NCBI GenBank assembly: GCA_947503175.1
Contig: CANNCO010000004.1
Span: 186,001-250,000 of the forward strand
Source: an uncultured Paracoccaceae bacterium
GTDB lineage: Bacteria; Pseudomonadota; Alphaproteobacteria; Rhodobacterales; Rhodobacteraceae
Direction: 5' to 3'
DNA: 64,000 bases
Part shown: positions 59,469 through 64,000 of the stretch, one piece after another
Position numbering within the stretch: position 1 is the stretch's first letter
Layout: the number at the start of each line of letters is the position of its first letter
Position numbers and translations under genes: made by a program
Notes under the pieces: generated by a model
Told to the model about the DNA's origin: nothing
Databases searched by the model: none
What the model saw: only the letters and a program-made list of their open reading frames with translations

Positions 59469-60616
59469 CGATTTGACCGCGCTACAACGGTCGCTGCGCC
59501 CGGATCGATGTGTACGCTGCAATGATCGCCGGGAGCGGGCACGGGGCGGGCGCGATCCGTGTGCTGCAGTCGGGCTTGCAGAGTTTCTTTGCCAACCTTC
59601 AAATGAACAACAGTATCCGTGCCCAAGAACACCGTCTGCTCGACGATGGCATCGACTGCGCCCTCCCCCGGCGGCCGAAGGTCCACTTTCTCCAGGCGAA
59701 CCGACACTCCGACCCGCTCGCCGACCGCCAGATCGGCATCAGCGGCGAGCGCGATACCCCCCAGCACGATGACCTGCGCGGCGCCCGAACCTGTCTTTTC
59801 CACGAGGCCAGAAAGAGCGTTGGTCTCGCCAATGAAGGTTGCCACAAACTCATTGGCCGGGGCGTTGTAGATCGCCTCGGGCCGACCGATCTGCTCTACC
59901 TGGCCATTGTTCATGACCGCGACCCGGTCGGACATGGCCAATGCCTCTTCCTGATCGTGGGTGACGAACAGGAAAGTGATCCCTGTCTTGATCTGGATCT
60001 GCTTGAGCTCTGTGCGCATTTCGCGGCGCAGTTTGAGGTCGAGCGCCGAGAGCGGTTCGTCCAGCAACAGAAGCCGTGGATTAGGTGCAAGGGCACGTGC
60101 CAGGGCGATGCGCTGTTGTTGGCCGCCGGAAAGCTTTGCGGGTTTGCGGTCCGCCATTTCAGCCAGCTTCACCAAGGCAAGCATCTCTGCCACCCTGCGC
60201 TCGATCGCACGGGCATCCAAGCGCAAGCGACGCAGCGGATAGGCCACGTTCTCGGCCACTGTCATATGCGGGAACAACGCATAATGCTGAAAAACAGTGT
60301 TGATCGGCCTCTGGTTCGGCGCAAGCGATTCAATACTATCGCCATCCAGACGTATGGATCCCGATGTGAGGTCTTCGAACCCGGCGATGGACCGAAGAAG
60401 GGTCGTCTTCCCGCAGCCGGATGGACCCAGCAAGGTGAAGAACTCGTTCTCGGCAATGGAAAACGACACGTCGTTGAGGGCGGGCATCGGCGCATTGGGA
60501 TAGTACTTGACCGCCCCCGACACCGTCAGGGCGGTCTTCGCGACCAAAGGATCGGTCGCCGGTGGCACCTGTGTTTCATCGAGGGACGTCGCCATGTCTT
60601 TCACATCGTTCTCCAT
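59465..60616 (-). CDS. Spermidine/putrescine-type ABC ATPase (PotA-like)
   Basis: A 383-aa ATPase: Walker A LLGPSGCGKTTLLRS, signature KLSGGQQQRIALARAL, Walker B LLLLDEPLSALD, H-loop VTHDQEEALAMSD, then a C-terminal TOBE domain (GVSVRLEKVDLRPPGEG). First gene of the transporter operon. Start is uncertain among GTG 60622, ATG 60616 and ATG 60595. It lies 22 nt behind the XRE-cupin stop, so the regulator may be co-transcribed. Confidence 0.9.
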   Translation of the reverse strand: MENDVKDMATSLDETQVPPATDPLVAKTALTVSGAVKYYPNAPMPALNDVSFSIAENEFFTLLGPSGCGKTTLLRSIAGFEDLTSGSIRLDGDSIESLAPNQRPINTVFQHYALFPHMTVAENVAYPLRRLRLDARAIERRVAEMLALVKLAEMADRKPAKLSGGQQQRIALARALAPNPRLLLLDEPLSALDLKLRREMRTELKQIQIKTGITFLFVTHDQEEALAMSDRVAVMNNGQVEQIGRPEAIYNAPANEFVATFIGETNALSGLVEKTGSGAAQVIVLGGIALAADADLAVGERVGVSVRLEKVDLRPPGEGAVDAIVEQTVFLGTDTVVHLKVGKETLQARLQHTDRARPVPAPGDHCSVHIDPGAATVVARSNR

Positions 60617-60637
60617 GCGCACCCCGGTTGACGCCCC

Positions 60638-61252
60638 TTAGTAGCTCGGCGGTGTTATGGCCCAGATGACGACCGTCTCGACTGTTCCAGTGTTGGCGTA
60701 TCTGTGCGGGGTCGTGCTTGGAAACCCGAAGCTATCACCCGCCATTAGCAAAAAGACATCATCTCCGATTTGCAGCTCGAGTTCCCCCTCGAGAACGACA
60801 CCGGCCTCTTCGCCCCTATGGGTGTAAGTTTCGGGGCCACTGCTGGAGCCTGGCGGAAATCGGCAGTGCAACAATTCCAACTGCCCCCGCAGGTTGGGCG
60901 ACAACAGCTCGTCCCGCACACCGGCTTCGAACTTCAGGGCGCGCCGTTGCTCTGCCCGAACGACGAACGCGCGCTCAGTTTCGTTGACGGCTTCTTCGTT
61001 TCGAAAGAACCAGCTGATCGACACCCCAAGGGCCCGTGCGACGCGTTTGAGCGCATCTACACTGGGGCTGGAAAGGCCGCGCTCCATCTGACTGATGAAG
61101 CCAGTCGAAAGACCCACCTCCTGTGCGAGGTCGGGAATCGTCATGCCCTTTGCCTTGCGCAGGTCACGCACTTCCTGACCGACAAAGCTGTCGGGTTCGA
61201 CGTGTTCGACGCCCGAAGCACTGCGAAGCATGTCTTGAATTGTATCGTCCAT
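60638..61252 (-). CDS. XRE-family regulator with C-terminal cupin
   Basis: A 204-aa regulator. The helix-turn-helix covers residues about 27-80 (LRKAKGMTIPDLAQEVGLSTGFISQMERGLSSPSVDALKRVARALGV). A cupin domain follows (residues about 125-200; THRGEEAGVVLEGELEL, then FGFPSTTPHRYANTG). PuuR-like proteins of this layout control polyamine and amine catabolism. GGAGAA lies 4 nt before the ATG. Upstream of the Pot-like operon and divergent from the cupin/flavoenzyme genes, so it probably governs both. The palindrome TTCACTTTCGTGAA is in the shared promoter region. Confidence 0.9.
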   Translation of the reverse strand: MDDTIQDMLRSASGVEHVEPDSFVGQEVRDLRKAKGMTIPDLAQEVGLSTGFISQMERGLSSPSVDALKRVARALGVSISWFFRNEEAVNETERAFVVRAEQRRALKFEAGVRDELLSPNLRGQLELLHCRFPPGSSSGPETYTHRGEEAGVVLEGELELQIGDDVFLLMAGDSFGFPSTTPHRYANTGTVETVVIWAITPPSY

Positions 61253-61275
61253 GTGTTCTCCTTTTCATACGCTGG

Positions 61276-61289
61276 TTCACTTTCGTGAA
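61276..61289. promoter_or_regulatory. Inverted repeat TTCAC-TTTC-GTGAA, probable operator
   Basis: Perfect 5-bp arms 24 nt upstream of the XRE gene. A second TTTCAC copy lies at 61305-61310 in the T-rich stretch. The 112-nt divergent region has no gene. Confidence 0.5.
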
Positions 61290-61364
61290 ATTTTCAATAT
61301 TTTTTTTCACTTTTATGGTTTTTGTGTTAGGTTTCTTCAGTAAAATGACATCAAGAGGTGTGAA

Positions 61365-61886
61365 ATGAAAGACGCGACTGAAGCCGGCTTCGCAAGTGCC
61401 GTTCAACTGACCGGGGACGGCTCCTTCATGGAAATCGTCGAATTAACCGCTCGGGACGATGAGCGCGTCTGGATCAAGGAGCCCGGCATCGGGGTCGATG
61501 TGTGGTGGCGACCCTTGATGTTCGATATCGCAAACGGCAATCACGTGGAAATTCTTCGCGTGCGCAAGGGCGGGTCTCTGGGCAAGCACCTCCACGCGAC
61601 ACCTGTGCACGGTTTCGTTCTGGAAGGTCGGTGGCGCTACCTCGAACATGATTGGGTCGCGGAACCGGGCGCCTACGTTTATGAACCCGCGGGCGATCAG
61701 CACACGCTGGTTTGCGAGGAGGAGGAGATGAAAACGCTCTTCCACATCAGCGGCCCGATTCTCTACGTCGACGACGACAGCAACGTGATCGCGATGGACG
61801 ACAACAAGTCGCTCATCCAGCGTGCGCGGGAGCATTACGCGTCAAACGGCCTCGGTACCGACTTCGTAAATCGCCTGTTTCGCTGA
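61365..61886 (+). CDS. Cupin protein, 2,4'-dihydroxyacetophenone dioxygenase-like
   Basis: A 173-aa cupin. Metal ligands appear as GGSLGKHLHATPVHGFVLEG with histidines at about 70-77 and PAGDQHTLVCEEEE further on. It resembles the DAD/ChrR-like cupin group annotated as 2,4'-dihydroxyacetophenone dioxygenases, but here no aromatic genes lie next to it. Ribosome binding site GAGGTG. First gene of the plus-strand unit with the flavoenzyme, divergent from the XRE-cupin regulator. The role is unknown. Confidence 0.72.
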   Translation: MKDATEAGFASAVQLTGDGSFMEIVELTARDDERVWIKEPGIGVDVWWRPLMFDIANGNHVEILRVRKGGSLGKHLHATPVHGFVLEGRWRYLEHDWVAEPGAYVYEPAGDQHTLVCEEEEMKTLFHISGPILYVDDDSNVIAMDDNKSLIQRAREHYASNGLGTDFVNRLFR

Positions 61887-61942
61887 CCGCGATCTGCTGA
61901 ACCCAGACAAGACAACCACCTGTGAACATCGGGGTAAACTGG

Positions 61943-64000
61943 ATGCCATCGACGCAGCCGAATCGCGAATATGACGTTGTTGTTGTTGGAGGGGGCGTGG
62001 CCGGCTGCTCGGTTGCCTACCACCTCACGAAGATTGGGATATCAGACGTCGCCCTTTTCGAGCGCAAACAGCTCACTTGCGGAACGACATGGCATGCAGC
62101 CGGCCTTGTGACACAGCTTCGGGCGACCCGAAACATGACGGAACTGGCCAAGTACACGGGCGAGCTGTTCTCCAGCCTCGAGGGAGAGACAGGTCAAGCC
62201 ACCGGCTTCCGTCAAAATGGGTCGATCCGCGTTGCGACCCACATGGCCCGCTTCGAAGAACTCAAGCGCGGCGTCTCGATGGCGCGGAATTTCGGGTTGG
62301 AAGCGGATGTCCTGACCGCTGAAGAAATCAAGGAAAGATGGAACCCCGTGGCCACCGGCGATATCGTTGGAGGGGTCTGGATGCCGAAGGACGGTCAGGT
62401 GAATCCTGCCGACGTTACCATGGCCATGGCCAAGGGCGCCAAAGCAGGCGGGGCATCGATCTTCGAAGGTTTGAAGGTCATCCGCATCCTCGTGGAACAG
62501 GGCGTCGCGGTTGGGGTGGAAACGGATCTCGGGATCGTGCGCGCAAAGTCCGTTGTCATTTGCGGCGGCATGTGGTCCCGGACCCTGGCCGGCGATATCG
62601 GGGTGTCACTGCCCCTGCACGCGGCCGAACACTTCTACATCGTCACGGAGGCGATTCCTGAATTGCCACACGATCTGCCCGTTCTGTTCGTGTCGGACGA
62701 ACACGCCTACTATAAGGAGGATGCGGGCAAGATCCTGCTTGGGTGTTTCGAGCCCAACGCCAAACCATGGGGGATGGACGGCATACCGGAGGATTTCTGC
62801 TTCGACAGTCTGCCGGACGACTTCGACCATTTCGAACCGATTCTCGAAAAGGCCACGCGGCGGGTCCCGATGCTCGCCGATGCAGGCATTCAGTTATTCT
62901 TCAACGGGCCCGAGAGTTTCACGCCGGATGACAGGTATCTTTTGGGCGAAACGGCCGAGGTCGAGGGGCTGTTCTGTGCCTGCGGATTCAACTCGGTCGG
63001 CATCCTGTCCTCGGGCGGTGTCGGGAAGGCGCTGGCCTCGTGGATCAAGGATCGACGCCCGCCGATGGATCTGATCGACGTCGATGTCCGCCGGATGCAG
63101 CCCTTCCAGAGCAATAGCAGATACCTCCACGACCGCACGACGGAAACCCTGGGCCTGCTGATGGATATGCACTGGCCCAACCGCCAATACGAAACAGCCC
63201 GCAACCTGCGCCGCAGTCCGTTTCACGACAGGTTGCGCGCCGCCGGGGCCGTGATGACCGAGGCCGCAGGGTTCGAGCGGCCCGGCTTTTTCAAGTCGGG
63301 GGCGGAAACCGGAGAGTTCGGCTACTCCTACGGCCCCCAGGACTGGGACGGCGCATGCCGTCGCGAAGTGCAGAACACCCATCAAAACGTGACCCTTTTT
63401 GATCACAGCTGCTTTGCCAAACTCATGGTCGAAGGACCGGATGCCTGCGCCGTACTCAACCGGATCTGCGCAAACGAAATCGACGTGCCGATCGGTCGGC
63501 TGGTCTACACCCAATGGCTGAACTCGCAGGGCGGGATCGAGGCCGACGTCACCGTCACCCGCTTAGGCGAAACCCGGTTCATGGTGGTCACCATCGCGTC
63601 CTCGCAGACGCGCGACATGGCGTGGCTCGAGCGGCATATCCCGGATGACGCCAGAGCGTTCGCCTACGACGTCACCTCCGGGATGCCCATGCTCGCACTC
63701 ATGGGTCCGCAATCGCGCGCCCTTCTCGAAGTTGTTTCGGGTGAGGATTTTGCGAATGAGGCGCATCCATTCGGGACCAGCCGCCAGATCGAGATCGGCT
63801 ACGCCACAATCCGCGTCTCGCGCGTTACCTTCGTGGGGGAGCTGGGCTGGGAAATCTACATGCCGACCGAGTTCGCGGCCTATGTCTTCGACCGAATTAC
63901 GGAGGCCGGGCAAGCTTTTAGCTTGGGCCATGGCGGCTTTTTCGCGATCAACTCGATGCGGATGGAGAAGGGTTACCGACATTGGGGTCACGATATCGGC
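61943..64000 (+). CDS. Dimethylglycine/sarcosine dehydrogenase-like flavoenzyme (3' end outside window)
   Basis: Partial, 686 codons visible. The N-terminal DAO domain has the FAD fold [18 protein letters not shown] and the covalent-FAD-type [16 protein letters not shown]. The middle region (near residue 390) begins the FAO/GcvT-like part, with [26 protein letters not shown] and later [19 protein letters not shown], which binds tetrahydrofolate in this family. It should demethylate an N-methylated amine such as dimethylglycine or sarcosine. Start ATG at 61943; GTG 61922 in frame is an alternative. The normal length is about 810 residues. Confidence 0.85.
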   Translation, partial: MPSTQPNREYDVVVVGGGVAGCSVAYHLTKIGISDVALFERKQLTCGTTWHAAGLVTQLRATRNMTELAKYTGELFSSLEGETGQATGFRQNGSIRVATHMARFEELKRGVSMARNFGLEADVLTAEEIKERWNPVATGDIVGGVWMPKDGQVNPADVTMAMAKGAKAGGASIFEGLKVIRILVEQGVAVGVETDLGIVRAKSVVICGGMWSRTLAGDIGVSLPLHAAEHFYIVTEAIPELPHDLPVLFVSDEHAYYKEDAGKILLGCFEPNAKPWGMDGIPEDFCFDSLPDDFDHFEPILEKATRRVPMLADAGIQLFFNGPESFTPDDRYLLGETAEVEGLFCACGFNSVGILSSGGVGKALASWIKDRRPPMDLIDVDVRRMQPFQSNSRYLHDRTTETLGLLMDMHWPNRQYETARNLRRSPFHDRLRAAGAVMTEAAGFERPGFFKSGAETGEFGYSYGPQDWDGACRREVQNTHQNVTLFDHSCFAKLMVEGPDACAVLNRICANEIDVPIGRLVYTQWLNSQGGIEADVTVTRLGETRFMVVTIASSQTRDMAWLERHIPDDARAFAYDVTSGMPMLALMGPQSRALLEVVSGEDFANEAHPFGTSRQIEIGYATIRVSRVTFVGELGWEIYMPTEFAAYVFDRITEAGQAFSLGHGGFFAINSMRMEKGYRHWGHDIG

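Noticed and set aside
59510-60631. 373-codon plus-strand frame
   Set aside because: Antisense to the PotA-like ATPase.

Overview
The window looks like chromosome-type DNA of a marine Roseobacter-group alphaproteobacterium (Rhodobacteraceae). This rests on high GC, tight ATGA-overlapped operons, the zur-znuCB / znuA layout with an alphaproteobacterial Zur palindrome, and a pca set controlled by an IclR-type gene. The genus cannot be told. No tRNA, rRNA, CRISPR array or intact insertion sequence was seen. Most of the window is catabolic.

Layout: (a) 1-3283, zinc uptake (znuB partial, znuC, zur, divergent znuA) and an endonuclease III-like glycosylase. (b) 3754-8194, the lower beta-ketoadipate pathway (pcaIJF, pcaD) with a divergent pcaR. 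(c) 8206-17411, one minus-strand operon of cytochrome P450, a two-part PEP-synthase-like kinase, two HD phosphohydrolases around an aldehyde dehydrogenase, an SDR, a [2Fe-2S] ferredoxin and a ferredoxin reductase. This is the gene content of the Corynebacterium cre pathway, in which p-cresol is phosphorylated, its methyl group is oxidised by a P450 system and dehydrogenases, and the phosphate is removed to give 4-hydroxybenzoate. (d) 17910-19403, a MEDS/SARP-like activator. (e) 19498-25737, a six-component toluene-4-monooxygenase-like operon (tmoABCDEF) followed by a DUF5519 gene, a ferredoxin and an OmpW-like porin.

Blocks b to e fit together as an inferred route: toluene -> p-cresol (tmo) -> p-cresyl phosphate -> 4-carboxyphenyl phosphate -> 4-hydroxybenzoate -> (protocatechuate steps outside the window) -> pcaD, pcaIJ, pcaF. 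The tmo and cre-like operons share an 11-bp-period direct repeat of the heptamer CTTTGGT just upstream. That geometry is the one known for SARP activators, and a SARP-like gene lies between the two operons. This is the most interesting system in the window.

(f) 26817-53136 is a second catabolic region: LeuCD-like dehydratase and GntR/HutC regulator; HyuB, HyuA, isochorismatase-family hydrolase, dimethylmalate/methylisocitrate-lyase-like enzyme and a broken SDR; then a long minus-strand operon of TauD-like dioxygenase, DUF2848, oligopeptide-type ABC importer, old-yellow-enzyme family protein, CMD protein, GMC oxidoreductase with small subunit, and DMT transporter; then a second GMC enzyme, an intact SDR and a second old-yellow-enzyme protein. 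Palindromic AATACA operators link several of these promoters. The substrate is unknown.

(g) 53205-55574 is a gene graveyard: a lysR fragment fused to a decayed glutaryl-CoA dehydrogenase, then an omega-aminotransferase with an internal deletion. (h) 55575-64000 carries a nitrilase, a spermidine/putrescine-type ABC importer, an XRE-cupin regulator, a divergent cupin gene and the start of a dimethylglycine/sarcosine-dehydrogenase-like flavoenzyme cut by the window edge.
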